A stretch of DNA of 64,000 nucleotides. Origin: Actinomadura syzygii. GTDB lineage: Bacteria > Actinomycetota > Actinomycetes > Streptosporangiales > Streptosporangiaceae. Positions 32,119-40,810 of the stretch are shown here, in pieces. The notes below the pieces were generated by a model. The model saw only the letters and a list, made by a program, of their open reading frames with translations. It was not told the DNA's origin and did not search any database. The position numbers were made by a program, and so were the translations under genes. The stretch covers positions 186,001 to 250,000 of the forward strand of contig NZ_VSFF01000014.1 of the NCBI RefSeq assembly GCF_008085905.1, given 5' to 3'. How positions within the stretch are numbered: the first letter of the stretch is position 1; each line of letters begins with the position of its first letter.

Positions 32119-33585
32119 CTACCCGGGGACCGGGAAGGCGACGGGGCTACGGTGCCCGTCCCGGTCGACGGCGCGGACGCCGAAGAACACGTTGTCCTTC
32201 GACAGGTCGATCGTGACGGCGGTGACGTCCCCGACGGGGATGACATGCGTCCAGTCGGGGCTGGTGGTCGCGCGCCAGACGACCTCGTACCCGGCGAGGT
32301 CGGGTTCGGGGCCGCGGTCCCAGGCGAGGTCGGTGTCGTTGGTGAGCCGCGCGGTCAGGACGCGGACGTTCTTCGGCGTCCCCGGCGCCTGGGCCAGCGA
32401 CCACAGCGCGGCGGCGTTCACCTTCGCGACCCGCGCGACGAAGTCGAAGTCGCAGAACTCGGGAAGGTCGCCGAACTGCTTGCCGTTCTCGACGCGGACG
32501 TCCTGGTGCTGGTGGTCGAAGTTCTCGTTGGGCTCGGTGAAGCGCGCGGCCGGGTAGTTTTGCTCCAGATAGCCGATGTGGTCGCCGCCGCGCAGGTAGC
32601 GGTCGCGGCGGTAGATCGTCCGGACGTTCATGCCGGTGACGCGCACCCCGGCGACCGACGCCACGAACCGCGCGAGCTGCCGGGCGGGCGAGTCGTTCTC
32701 GCCGCCCACCGAGCGCCGCGTCTCGCCCTGCTGCGGCGTCTCGGCGGTCGGGACGCCCTCCGCGAACAGCCGCAGGGAGCGCGGGTCGCGGGCGCCGTCG
32801 TCCGCCGTGCTGCTGCCGACGATGTCGTTGGTGAACATCGCCTGCACGTCGGCCTTCGCGGCTCGGTACAGCTTCGCCTGGTGCCGCGACCCGTAGAGGC
32901 CCTGCTCCTCCCCCGCGACCGCCGTGAACACGATGGTCGCCTTGGGACGGCGCTTCGCCATCACCCGGGCCAGCTCCATGACGACCGCCACGCCTGACGC
33001 GTCGTCGTTCGCCCCGGGCGCGAACGAGGTGGCGTCCATGACGTCGGTGACCCGCGAGTCGTAGTGGCCGGACACCACGTAGATCCGGTCCGGGGACGCC
33101 GACCCGCGCAGCGTCGCGACCACGTTCGTGATCCGCGTCGGGACGGGAATGCGCGTCGCGGGCTCCTGGACGTACGACTGGAGCTCGGCCTTCATCCGTC
33201 CGCCGGACGCCTCCGCGTAGCGGTTCATCTCGGCGAGGATCCAGTCGCGGGCCGCGCCTATGCCGCGCTGCGGATCGTCCTGGACGGACAGCGTGTGCCG
33301 CGTGCCGAACCCGACCAGCTTCCGGACGTTCGCCTCGACGCGGTCGGGGTCGATATCACGCAGAAGGGCGCGCAGCTCGGCGTCCGGCGACTGGTCCTCG
33401 ACGGGCTTGCCGGGGCCCTTCGGCCAGCCGGGGCCGGGTCCGGCGGCGGACGCGGGAGCGGCGGACAGCGCGACGGTCCCGGCCGCGGTGACGGCGGTCG
33501 CCGCCGCCGACAGGGACAGGAACGATCTCCGACTGGCTCCGGCGGCTGGCTCGGCGGGATCGGCGGGGGATGTGTTGGAGGTCAC
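32119..33585 (-). CDS. Tat-exported M28 family metallopeptidase with fibronectin III domain
   Basis: 488 residues from GTG 33585, with AAGGA upstream. A Tat signal (SRRSFLSLSAAATAV, about 21-35, then A-x-A) is followed by a di-zinc aminopeptidase domain: SGHYDSR (His, Asp), GANDDASGVAVVMELA (bridging Asp), AGEEQGLYGS (catalytic Glu and ligand), FTNDIVG (Asp) and NFDHQHQDV (His). A fibronectin III-like domain (about 395-488) ends the protein. It probably trims extracellular peptides. The gene stands alone. Confidence 0.92.
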   Translation of the reverse strand: MTSNTSPADPAEPAAGASRRSFLSLSAAATAVTAAGTVALSAAPASAAGPGPGWPKGPGKPVEDQSPDAELRALLRDIDPDRVEANVRKLVGFGTRHTLSVQDDPQRGIGAARDWILAEMNRYAEASGGRMKAELQSYVQEPATRIPVPTRITNVVATLRGSASPDRIYVVSGHYDSRVTDVMDATSFAPGANDDASGVAVVMELARVMAKRRPKATIVFTAVAGEEQGLYGSRHQAKLYRAAKADVQAMFTNDIVGSSTADDGARDPRSLRLFAEGVPTAETPQQGETRRSVGGENDSPARQLARFVASVAGVRVTGMNVRTIYRRDRYLRGGDHIGYLEQNYPAARFTEPNENFDHQHQDVRVENGKQFGDLPEFCDFDFVARVAKVNAAALWSLAQAPGTPKNVRVLTARLTNDTDLAWDRGPEPDLAGYEVVWRATTSPDWTHVIPVGDVTAVTIDLSKDNVFFGVRAVDRDGHRSPVAFPVPG

Positions 33586-33687
33586 GAATTGATCCTTCTC
33601 CCTATCACCGCCCTGTCCAGGACGAGAGGCGACAGCGATGGGGGGCCGCCGGTGTCGAGAATTGCACGCGGCCGATAGGTTCGGCCC

Positions 33688-34350
33688 ATGGCCGTCATCC
33701 ACGAGACCACGTTGTCCCCCGGCAAGTTGGAACTCCTCGCCGCATGGCTCCCCGCGCAGCAGTGGTATACGAAAAATGCGGGCGCGCCCGAGCTGAGCAG
33801 GGCCGGTGGCTTCCGCCTCGACGACCCGGACGGCGAGGTCGGGATGGAGTTCATGGTGGTCACGGACACCTCGGGCAGCCGTCCGGTCTCGTACCAGGTC
33901 CCGCTGAGCTACCGCGGCGCGCCGCTGGACGGGGCCGACGACGGGCTCGTCGGCACGACCGAGCACGGCGTGCTGGGCCGCCGCTGGGTCTACGACGGAG
34001 CGCACGACCCCGTCCTCGTCGGGGAGCTGCTCGCCCTCCTCCAGGGCCGCGCCGAGCCGCAGCACCAGACCAAGAGCGACACTCGCGAAACGTCCGTGAC
34101 CAGCCATTACACGGGAAACGTGCCCCTCGACCTGGGCACCCTCACGAAGGTCACGAACACCCCGGACGGCACCGACGTCCACGTGCGGACCGACCCGCTC
34201 GGCCCACTGACGATCAAGCTCACCCGCGCGCTGCGGCCGGGCGGCGAGGCGCCGGCCGACGCCCTCGGACGGGTCGAGGCGGCCTGGAGCCCGCCGGGCG
34301 GCGACCAGCCGCGCGGGACGTTCGCCGTCCTGGCCCCGGCGGCCCGCTGA
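33688..34350 (+). CDS. Maltokinase N-terminal cap-like domain protein
   Basis: 220 residues. The first about 115 residues match the cap of actinobacterial maltokinases (LELLAAWLPAQQWYTKNAG, FRLDDPDGEVGMEFMVVTD, VPLSYRGAPLDGA, EHGVLGRRWVYDGAHDPV), with no kinase catalytic part following. Such short cap-only proteins are common in actinomycetes and of unknown function, possibly a sugar-binding regulator. Single gene, weak ribosome site, divergent from the M28 peptidase. Confidence 0.83.
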   Translation: MAVIHETTLSPGKLELLAAWLPAQQWYTKNAGAPELSRAGGFRLDDPDGEVGMEFMVVTDTSGSRPVSYQVPLSYRGAPLDGADDGLVGTTEHGVLGRRWVYDGAHDPVLVGELLALLQGRAEPQHQTKSDTRETSVTSHYTGNVPLDLGTLTKVTNTPDGTDVHVRTDPLGPLTIKLTRALRPGGEAPADALGRVEAAWSPPGGDQPRGTFAVLAPAAR

Positions 34351-34401
34351 CGCCGCCGAGAAGCTCCCACATTTAGGACAAGACCGTCGTAATTTTCGGA
34401 C

Positions 34402-34456
34402 AAATTGGGCGTAGATGGACAGCAGGCGCGGGAGAGCGCCTGTTTATCCCCAATTT
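34402..34456. promoter_or_regulatory. Nested inverted repeat upstream of the conservon
   Basis: Outer arms AAATTGGG (34402-34409) / CCCAATTT (34449-34456) enclose inner arms CAGGCGC (34423-34429) / GCGCCTG (34436-34442). It lies in the 219-bp gap before the sensor gene. It could be a terminator of the preceding gene or a leader structure. Confidence 0.5.
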
Positions 34457-34569
34457 CGGCGATCTGTACTTACACGATCGAACCCTGTGTCAGCCTGGAT
34501 ACGGACTGTACCTGCCGCGTATGCATTCCTCAGCAAATGTGCCCGTCGTCGATCGCACCGAGGACGCCG

Positions 34570-36330
34570 ATGCCTGACTTTTCCGAAACTGCTGCCGGTG
34601 CCGAGCGCCGGGACGTCCGGCGACACGGCGGGACCCCGTCCCGCGGAACGCACCGCGAGGGCGGCGGGGCACGCCGTGAGAGCAGCGTGCGCGGCCTCCT
34701 AGTGTGCATCTCCGTCCTCCCGGCGGCCGCCGTCGCGGTGCTCGGGCTCGTCGCGGTCGCCGTCCTCTACACGGCCGACACCGGCACGGTCAGCCGCACG
34801 ACGCAGCTCGTGCTGATCGCCGCCGCGGCGGGCATCGTGATCGCCCTCGGCGCCGCCGCGTACTCGGCGGACGTCGCGACCCGCCGCGTGCACCGGCAGC
34901 ACGCGCTGCTGTCCGTCCGCGAGCGCGAGGACGTGCAGCGGCGGCTCGGCGAGCTGTGGCTGCTGATCGCCCGCGGCAGGCACGGGCTGCGCGAGCTGGC
35001 CGAGCGGGTCAGGTCCGGCGAGGCGGTCGCGCCGCACATCGACGACACGCCCGCCGTCGACACCGGCGACCCCTTCCTGCGGCTGGCGCACGAACTGCGC
35101 AAGGCGCAGGGCGAGGCGTGGAACGCCGTCCTCGACACGGCGGGCAACGTGTCCGGGGCGCACGCCGACCAGCGCGTCGACGTGTTCGTCAACCTCGCCC
35201 GCCGGATGCAGTCGCTCGCCCACCGCACCATCAAGGGCCTCGACGAGCTGGAGAACCAGGTGGAAGACCCCGACCTCCTCAAGGGGCTGTTCAAGGTCGA
35301 CCACCTCAGCACCCGCATGCGCCGCCAGGCCGAGAGCCTCGCGGTGATCGGCGGCGCCGCGTCCCGCCGCCAGTGGAGCCGGCCGGTCACCGTCTACGAG
35401 GTGCTGCGCTCCGCGATCGCCGAGGTCGAGCACTACAACCGCGTCAAGGTCGTGCCGCCGGTCGAGGGGACGCTGCACGGCGGCGCCGTCGCCGACATCG
35501 TCCACCTGCTCGCCGAGCTGATCGAGAACGCCACCCGGTTCGCGCCGCCGCAGACGCAGGTGCTGATCCGCGTCGGGCCGGTCGCCGCCGGCCTCGCCGT
35601 CGAGGTCGAGGACCGCGGCCTCGGCATCCCCCCCGAGGAGCGGCACCGCCTGAACGAGCTGCTCGCCGACTCCGCCGACGTCGACTCCAGCGAGCTGCTC
35701 CAGGAGGGCCGCATCGGTCTCCTCGTCGTCTCCGCGCTGGCCCGGCGGCACGGCGTCCGCGTCCAGTTGCAGGGCAACCTCTACGGCGGGACGCAGGCCG
35801 TCGTCGTCGTGCCGAACGAGCTGGTCGGCGCCGAGGCGGACGAGACCGAGCGGCGGGCGCCCGCCACGGCCGGGGCCGTCCCCGCCGCCGCGGGCGCGCC
35901 GCTGTCCGCGCCGCCGCCGCCGACCGCGTCCCTCGCCGGTTCCCTGCTGGACGTCGACGACACGGGCCGCGAGCGCAACGGCGCGGCGGCGGCGCGGCCC
36001 GTCCAGGGCAGGCGCGGCGGCCCCCTCGCGACCGAGCCGCCGCGGCCGGAGCGGCCCGCACCGCCCGCGCGGCCGGAGCGGCTCGGCAGGCCGGACCGTC
36101 CCGCCGCCGGAGCGGGCGCGGCCCCGCAGGCGCCGACCGGCGCGCGTCCCGAGCTGCCGCGCCGCCAGGCGCAGGCGAGCCTCGCCCCAGAGCTGCACGA
36201 ACCACCCGCGCCACAGCAGGACGATCAGGAGATCGAGCACAACCCCGGGCTGATGGCCGCCTTCAAGCGAGGTGTCCGCGGCGCCCAGGAGAGCGACGGC
36301 GCCGATGACGACGCCGGCACGACGGGTTGA
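34570..36330 (+). CDS. Conservon sensor protein CvnA-like (histidine-kinase fold)
   Basis: 586 residues from ATG 34570; GAGG lies upstream. Two membrane helices (about 42-66, 78-98), a coiled-coil-like helical region (about 105-290), then an HATPase domain (about 300-420) with N box LAELIENATRFAPP and G motif EDRGLGIP. A Pro/Ala/Arg-rich tail follows (about 430-560). No phospho-acceptor His region of the usual kind is evident. This is the first gene of a conservon, the actinomycete set CvnA-B-C-D resembling eukaryotic G-protein signalling. Confidence 0.93.
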   Translation: MPDFSETAAGAERRDVRRHGGTPSRGTHREGGGARRESSVRGLLVCISVLPAAAVAVLGLVAVAVLYTADTGTVSRTTQLVLIAAAAGIVIALGAAAYSADVATRRVHRQHALLSVREREDVQRRLGELWLLIARGRHGLRELAERVRSGEAVAPHIDDTPAVDTGDPFLRLAHELRKAQGEAWNAVLDTAGNVSGAHADQRVDVFVNLARRMQSLAHRTIKGLDELENQVEDPDLLKGLFKVDHLSTRMRRQAESLAVIGGAASRRQWSRPVTVYEVLRSAIAEVEHYNRVKVVPPVEGTLHGGAVADIVHLLAELIENATRFAPPQTQVLIRVGPVAAGLAVEVEDRGLGIPPEERHRLNELLADSADVDSSELLQEGRIGLLVVSALARRHGVRVQLQGNLYGGTQAVVVVPNELVGAEADETERRAPATAGAVPAAAGAPLSAPPPPTASLAGSLLDVDDTGRERNGAAAARPVQGRRGGPLATEPPRPERPAPPARPERLGRPDRPAAGAGAAPQAPTGARPELPRRQAQASLAPELHEPPAPQQDDQEIEHNPGLMAAFKRGVRGAQESDGADDDAGTTG

Positions 36331-36361
36331 CGGAACACCACAAGCGATGAAGGAGCGTCCA

Positions 36362-36796
36362 TTGAGTGCTGTCTCCCCGAACCAGTCCCAGGATCTTGCT
36401 TGGCTGTTGCGGGGGCTAGGCGAGGAGGTTCCGGTCATCCGGGGCAGTGTGCTGCTGTCCTCGGACGGCATGCTCAAGGCGTCGGACGGCTTCGACCGCG
36501 CCACCGCGGAGCAGTTCGCGGCGCTCGCGTCCGGGCTGTTCTCCATCGCGCGCAGCGCGGGCACCAAGTTCGACGGCAGCAACGACGTCCGCCAGGTGGT
36601 CGCGGAGCTGAAGGAGAGCCAGCTTTTCATCGCGTGGGCGGGGTTCAACTCGGTGCTGGCGGTGCTCGCGCGGTCGGACGCCGACCCCGCCGTCGTCGGC
36701 TTCGAGATGGCCCGGTTGATCAAGTCCGTGCGGCCCTTCCTGGACACCGCGGCCCGCCCGGCCGCCGCGACCGGCCGGGCCGACCGGTCGCTATGA
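36362..36796 (+). CDS. Roadblock/LC7 domain protein (CvnB-like)
   Basis: 144 residues from TTG 36362, favoured by AAGGAG seven bases upstream; an ATG at 36347 is in frame but lies before that site. The roadblock fold is clear: DLAWLLRGLGEEVPVIRGSV, LLSSDGMLKASDGFDRATAE, ASGLFSIARSAG and a last-strand AWAGFNSVLAVLARSDAD. In conservons it probably controls the nucleotide state of the GTPase CvnD. Its stop overlaps the next gene (ATGA). Confidence 0.93.
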   Translation: MSAVSPNQSQDLAWLLRGLGEEVPVIRGSVLLSSDGMLKASDGFDRATAEQFAALASGLFSIARSAGTKFDGSNDVRQVVAELKESQLFIAWAGFNSVLAVLARSDADPAVVGFEMARLIKSVRPFLDTAARPAAATGRADRSL

Positions 36797-37155
36797 CCAC
36801 CGGCGACGAGCTCTGGCTCGACGACGACGCCGGACGGCTGGTGCGCCCGTACGCGGTGATCGCGGGACGCACCCGGCCGGCCGTCCGGCTCGACCTGCTC
36901 TCCTTAGTCGTGGCGACCGGGCCGCGTCCCGCCGGCCTCGACCTCGAGCACGAGAAGGCGCTCGACCTCTGCCGCGCTCCCACCTCCGTCGCCGAGGTCT
37001 CGGCGTACCTGGGGCTTCCCGTGGCGGTCACGAAGGTGCTCCTCGCCGACCTGGTCAGCTGCCGGGCGATGACCAGCCAAGCGCCGCGGCCCGCGGCGGA
37101 ACTCACCGACCGAGACCTATTGGAGAAGCTGCTCGATGGCCTACAACGAGCCTGA
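36793..37155 (+). CDS. DUF742 protein (CvnC-like)
   Basis: 120 residues. DUF742 pattern: LVRPYAVIAGRTRP near the start, HEKALDLCRAPTSVAEVSA and a C-terminal winged-helix-like DRDLLEKLLDGLQRA. It lies between the roadblock and GTPase genes, overlapping the first by 4 bp and the second by 20 bp, the standard conservon order. Its exact activity is unknown; DUF742 may be a DNA- or protein-binding winged helix. Confidence 0.93.
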   Translation: MTTGDELWLDDDAGRLVRPYAVIAGRTRPAVRLDLLSLVVATGPRPAGLDLEHEKALDLCRAPTSVAEVSAYLGLPVAVTKVLLADLVSCRAMTSQAPRPAAELTDRDLLEKLLDGLQRA

Positions 37156-37810
37156 GGTGTTCCCCACTCAGGTCAAGATCCTGATCGCCGGCGGCTTCGG
37201 CGTGGGGAAGACGACGTTCGTCGGCGCGGCCAGCGAGATCGAGCCGCTCAGCACCGAGGAGCTCATCACGACGGCGAGCGTCGGCATCGACGACCTCGGC
37301 GGCGTCGAGCAGAAGTCCACCACCACCGTCGCGCTCGACTTCGGCCGGATCACGATCAGCCTGCACGGGATCGTCCTCTACCTGTTCGGGACGCCGGGCC
37401 AGGAGCGGTTCTGGTTCCTGTGGGACGAGCTGTCCGCGGGCGCGCTCGGCGCCGTGGTGCTGGCCGACACGCGCCGCCTTGAGGCGTGCTTCGAGGCCGT
37501 CGACTTCTTCGAGAGCCGCGGGCTGCGCTTCCTCGTCGCGGTGAACGAGTTCGACGGCGCGTTCCGCTACGAGCCCGACGAGGTCCGGGCCGCGCTCGAA
37601 CTCGACCAGCGGGTGCCGATCGTGCTGTGCGACGCGCGCGACCGCCGGTCCGCCATCTCCGTGCTCCAGTCGCTGATCCGGCACCTGCTGAGCGCCGTCC
37701 CGTCCGAAGCCGCCGTCCCGTCCGAAGCCGCCGACCCCCCTGAACCCGCCGCCGTCGATCCCGCCGCCGCCGACACCGCCGTCCCCGCCGCACAGGGAGA
37801 TGCCCCGTGA
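37136..37810 (+). CDS. Conservon GTPase (CvnD-like)
   Basis: 224 residues. P-loop GGFGVGKTT (about 19-27), switch segment TTTVALDFGRI, Walker B/G3 replaced by LFGTPGQERF (about 84-93), guanine motif VNEFD. It belongs to the actinomycete ATP/GTP-binding family related to Ras and MglA. The last about 35 residues (AVPSEA, twice, then Pro/Ala-rich) are a low-complexity tail. In Streptomyces, CvnD9 and relatives act in morphological signalling. Confidence 0.93.
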   Translation: MAYNEPEVFPTQVKILIAGGFGVGKTTFVGAASEIEPLSTEELITTASVGIDDLGGVEQKSTTTVALDFGRITISLHGIVLYLFGTPGQERFWFLWDELSAGALGAVVLADTRRLEACFEAVDFFESRGLRFLVAVNEFDGAFRYEPDEVRAALELDQRVPIVLCDARDRRSAISVLQSLIRHLLSAVPSEAAVPSEAADPPEPAAVDPAAADTAVPAAQGDAP

Positions 37811-38388
37811 TCCACGACCCGCTGTTCGAGCCGCCCGGCCACCTGCTCACCCCCGACGACCACGAAGTCCCGCAGCGGGTGACGCGGCTGCGCGAGCTCG
37901 GCCTCGGGCAGGCGCCCGACCCCGAGTTCGACGCCTTCGCCCGCGAGCTGGCCGAGGCCGCGCGGCGGCTCGCCGACACCGACAACGCCCCGTTCGCGAT
38001 GGTCAACTTCGTCACCGACCGGCAGTTCCTCGCCGGGCTGTACGCCCCGCCCGCGCCCGGCTCCGACCCGGGCGGCGCCGTCCAGCTCGGCCGCGAGGTG
38101 CCGCTCGACCACGGCTACTGCCCGCACGTGGTGGTTCGGCGCAAGGCCCTCGTCCTGGACGACGTGTGCGACTACCCGAGGTTCGCCGGGAACCCGGTCG
38201 TCGACAAGCTCGGCATCCGCACCTACGTCGGCGCCCCCCTCATCGACCACACGGGCACCACGCTCGGGACGATCTGCATCGTCGACAGCGAGCCCCGCCC
38301 GTGGGGCCACCCCGGGCTGCACCTGATCAAGGAAAAGGCGGCGGATCTCGTCCAGATGATCCGCCGCCGCGAGGAACTGCTTCCCTAG
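37807..38388 (+). CDS. GAF domain protein, conservon-linked
   Basis: 193 residues from GTG 37807, overlapping the CvnD stop by 4 bp (GTGA), so it belongs to the same operon. GAF features: APFAMVNFVTDRQFLAGL, PLDHGYCPHVVVRRKALVLDD (a conserved Cys), GIRTYVGAPLIDHTGTTLGT and ICIVDSEPRPW. It resembles free-methionine-sulfoxide-reductase-like or phytochrome-type sensor GAFs in actinomycete conservons, where a fifth gene is often a cytochrome P450 instead. The ligand is unknown. Confidence 0.9.
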   Translation: MIHDPLFEPPGHLLTPDDHEVPQRVTRLRELGLGQAPDPEFDAFARELAEAARRLADTDNAPFAMVNFVTDRQFLAGLYAPPAPGSDPGGAVQLGREVPLDHGYCPHVVVRRKALVLDDVCDYPRFAGNPVVDKLGIRTYVGAPLIDHTGTTLGTICIVDSEPRPWGHPGLHLIKEKAADLVQMIRRREELLP

Positions 38389-39896
38389 CGCCGCGCCGCC
38401 TCCGGGGGCAGCGGGATGGAACGTGAGAACGGCGGGTCGTCCGGGGACGCGGGGACGCCGTCCTTGGCGTCGAGCACGCCCGCGGCGAGCAGGCCGAACT
38501 CCGTCTCGACGCCGCTGATGTCCGCCTTGAGGAACTCCATCGCCGCGCGGGCCCGGTCGACGTCGGCCCCCGTCTCCGCGGCCCACCGCATGACCTGGCT
38601 GATCGCGAACGCGTAGGCGATCGCGCGACCGGCGAGGACGAGGTGCTCCTGCCTCAGCTCGCGGTCGAGGAAGCGCAGGTCGAGGCGGTGCGCGGCGACG
38701 GCGGGCGCGGTCAGCGCCCAGTTCGCCAGGTACTCGCTCAGCGGACGGCCGGGCGTCCGGGCGAGGCAGTACTCGGCGAGCTGCTGGCTGAGCAGGTCGT
38801 TCGTGCCGTCGAAGATCGTGTAGACGCGGGCGTCGAGGAACGCCTGCGCGGAGATGTTCGTGGGCGACTCGCAGCGGTACCCCTCGCCGCCGACGAGCTG
38901 CTGGTAGTGCTCCGCGGCGCTGAGCATCCGCTCGGTGGCGACGGTCTTGATCGCCTGGACGGCCGGGAACGCGCCGATCATGTCGCTCTTCATGTCCAGC
39001 GCGGTCTGGAGGTAGTGGTTCAGCGCCTGGCAGACGGCGTAGGACGTGTCGATCGCCGTCAGCCGGTACCGGGCGAAGCGGATCGCCGACAGCGGGCCCG
39101 GCCCGACCCGGCGGCGGTCGGCGTAGGCGTGCGCCTCGCGGCTGATGCGGCGCAGGAACCCGCAGCCCATCGCCGCCATCATCGCCCGCGACGCCATGAG
39201 CATCTCGACCATGGGGCGCAGGTTGCGGCCGTCCGCGCGGATCCGCCGGTGCTCGGGGACGACCGCGTCGATCTCGTTCAGCCCGTAGTCGATGACCTTG
39301 AGGCCGAGCGGCTCGTACGGCTGGAGGGTGCGGAACCCCTCGCTGCGCTTGACGATGAAGTACCCGTACTCGCGTTCGCCGTCCTGATCGCTCTTCGCGC
39401 TGACCAGCCACCAGTGGGCGCTGCTGCTGAACGCCTGCCAGTGCTTGCGGCCGCGGATGCGGTAGCCGCCGTCGACCTCCTCGAACGTGGTGGTCATGGC
39501 CGACATGGCGGAGCCGCAGCCGGGTTCGGTCGAGGCGAATCCGGCGATCATGGGGTCGCTGCCGGCGTACTGGGGCAGCACCTCCCGTTTGGCCTCGGCG
39601 CCCGCCCAGAGGGCGATGGGCCGCAACGCCACACCCGTGATGACCGTGACGTACATGCCGAGCGGAAGGTTCCATTCGGACAAAGTCTCTACAACCCGAC
39701 ACATTTCTTGATGGCTATCTCGGCCGCCGTACTCCCTCGGCAGCGTCGGAAGCAGCACGCCGGCTCGCGTGAGGAGCGTCCAGTCGTCGGCGGGGAGGTT
39801 CTCCTGGGGGTAGGTCGCGGTGTCGAACCTTGGGGCGATCGCTGCGATGCCGGCGAGGAACTCGCTGCTCGACATCGACTGAAGGACGTTCGTCAT
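38385..39896 (-). CDS. Acyl-CoA dehydrogenase family protein
   Basis: 503 residues. Standard order: N-terminal helical domain, FAD-binding middle (GFASTEPGCGSAMSAM, then GRKHWQAFSSSAHWW) and C-terminal helical domain (LVGGEGYRCESPTNISAQAFLDARV). The C-terminal catalytic loop, normally E-G-T-N-E, is DGTND, with Asp363 in the catalytic Glu position, so it may use another base or act on unusual substrates. The polypeptide is longer than short-chain acyl-CoA dehydrogenases. Its end overlaps the convergent GAF gene by 4 bp. It is not next to other fatty-acid genes. Confidence 0.88.
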   Translation of the reverse strand: MTNVLQSMSSSEFLAGIAAIAPRFDTATYPQENLPADDWTLLTRAGVLLPTLPREYGGRDSHQEMCRVVETLSEWNLPLGMYVTVITGVALRPIALWAGAEAKREVLPQYAGSDPMIAGFASTEPGCGSAMSAMTTTFEEVDGGYRIRGRKHWQAFSSSAHWWLVSAKSDQDGEREYGYFIVKRSEGFRTLQPYEPLGLKVIDYGLNEIDAVVPEHRRIRADGRNLRPMVEMLMASRAMMAAMGCGFLRRISREAHAYADRRRVGPGPLSAIRFARYRLTAIDTSYAVCQALNHYLQTALDMKSDMIGAFPAVQAIKTVATERMLSAAEHYQQLVGGEGYRCESPTNISAQAFLDARVYTIFDGTNDLLSQQLAEYCLARTPGRPLSEYLANWALTAPAVAAHRLDLRFLDRELRQEHLVLAGRAIAYAFAISQVMRWAAETGADVDRARAAMEFLKADISGVETEFGLLAAGVLDAKDGVPASPDDPPFSRSIPLPPEAARR

Positions 39897-39975
39897 GGGT
39901 GTCCGCTCTCACGGGTCGGCGGGTCGTGCGGGGGAAGTCGTCGGACTCCGGCGATCTATGAGCGTGTCCGTTTCG

Positions 39976-39993
39976 CTACAGACAACCGACCAT
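39976..39993 (-). CDS. Possible 5-residue leader peptide with strong ribosome site
   Basis: ATG 39991-39993 follows a perfect AAGGAGG (39999-40005) at 5-nt spacing, but the frame stops after MVGCL. It lies about 80 bp upstream of the acyl-CoA dehydrogenase, whose own ribosome site is weak. It may be a regulatory uORF; equally it may be chance. Confidence 0.25.
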   Translation of the reverse strand: MVGCL

Positions 39994-40109
39994 GCGAACC
40001 TCCTTCCCATTTGAGACTCTCACGTCATCGTTAACCGGCTCATCACCACGTGCAAGACAGGTTTTGCTCACCGTAACCGGATTCGGCCAATCCCCTGGCG
40101 GTCCTTGTG

Positions 40110-40256
40110 CTAGCGGCACCGACAGCCGAGGGTGTCACCCGCGCACATGAGCGCGCGGCCGGGCGCGGCGGGCGTCCGGGCGGACGCGCGGGCGGGCGCG
40201 AGGGGCGCGGGCCGCGCCGCGGACGCCTCTCCGGGCAGCTCAGCCGCATCGGCCAC
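40110..40256 (-). CDS. Small Cys-tailed ORF, possible RiPP-type precursor
   Basis: 48 residues from GTG 40256, preceded by AAGGAG (40265-40270) at 8 nt, the best ribosome site in this 914-bp gap. The N-terminus is acidic and Ala-rich (VADAAELPGE), the middle is Ala/Pro/Arg-rich, and the tail is CAGDTLGCRCR with three Cys and one Thr. The composition and Cys-rich tail recall a precursor or small toxin, but no modification enzyme is adjacent. The GC-rich DNA could open frames by chance. Confidence 0.35.
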   Translation of the reverse strand: MADAAELPGEASAARPAPLAPARASARTPAAPGRALMCAGDTLGCRCR

Positions 40257-40810
40257 GTGAGACTCTCCTTCATCAGGACAAAGTTGATCGTAAACCGTTT
40301 GCGTTGTCCAGTTCCGCCATTCGCCGAAAGCCCGCCGCAGCGGGATTGGGAACGCCCTGACCTTCGGATTCGTTGGACCAACGGAGCGCACAGCGCATGT
40401 CAACTGACAAATGACGCGCAGTTTTCGCCGTGGATCGGTCCCAACGGGTCCGCGAGTCGTGCTATAGAGCCGATCCGAGATGATCAGCCGAAGATCAACG
40501 CCGGAATCGGCGAATGCGAGCTTGAAGGCGGCGGAATCGAGTACCGGAACAGGGCTCCGGGGCCGCTCGCCCGGGGGCCCGGCAGGGGTGGACGGCGCGC
40601 TGCCGCGCATGGGCGAGCCCGTCCTCCAGCGAAACGTGGTCCACCGGCTCGGCCCGCTGGCGGATTCGGCACGGTGGTAGCGCTCGCGGGCCTCATTTGG
40701 CGGCACCCAGGGGCCATTGCTTACGGTCGGCTCCACGTAAGTCGTGGACCGTTTCGGCCGCCCCAAACGGGCCGACGATTTCACGGCCCCGCGGGCGGGC
40801 GCATTCGACC

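Larger units (their letters stand above)
39897..40810. other. 914-bp region with two mini-ORFs only
   Basis: Apart from the MVGCL frame (39976-39993) and the 48-codon frame (40110-40256) I see no gene. 40260-40460 is lower in GC than the surroundings and probably holds promoters. 40140-40220 is extremely GC-rich and repetitive (GGGCGGGCG-like). Confidence 0.5.

Noticed and set aside
34699..36747. A 682-codon reverse-strand frame opposite the conservon sensor
   Set aside because: Antisense shadow of the CvnA-like gene; no ribosome site, no recognised domain.
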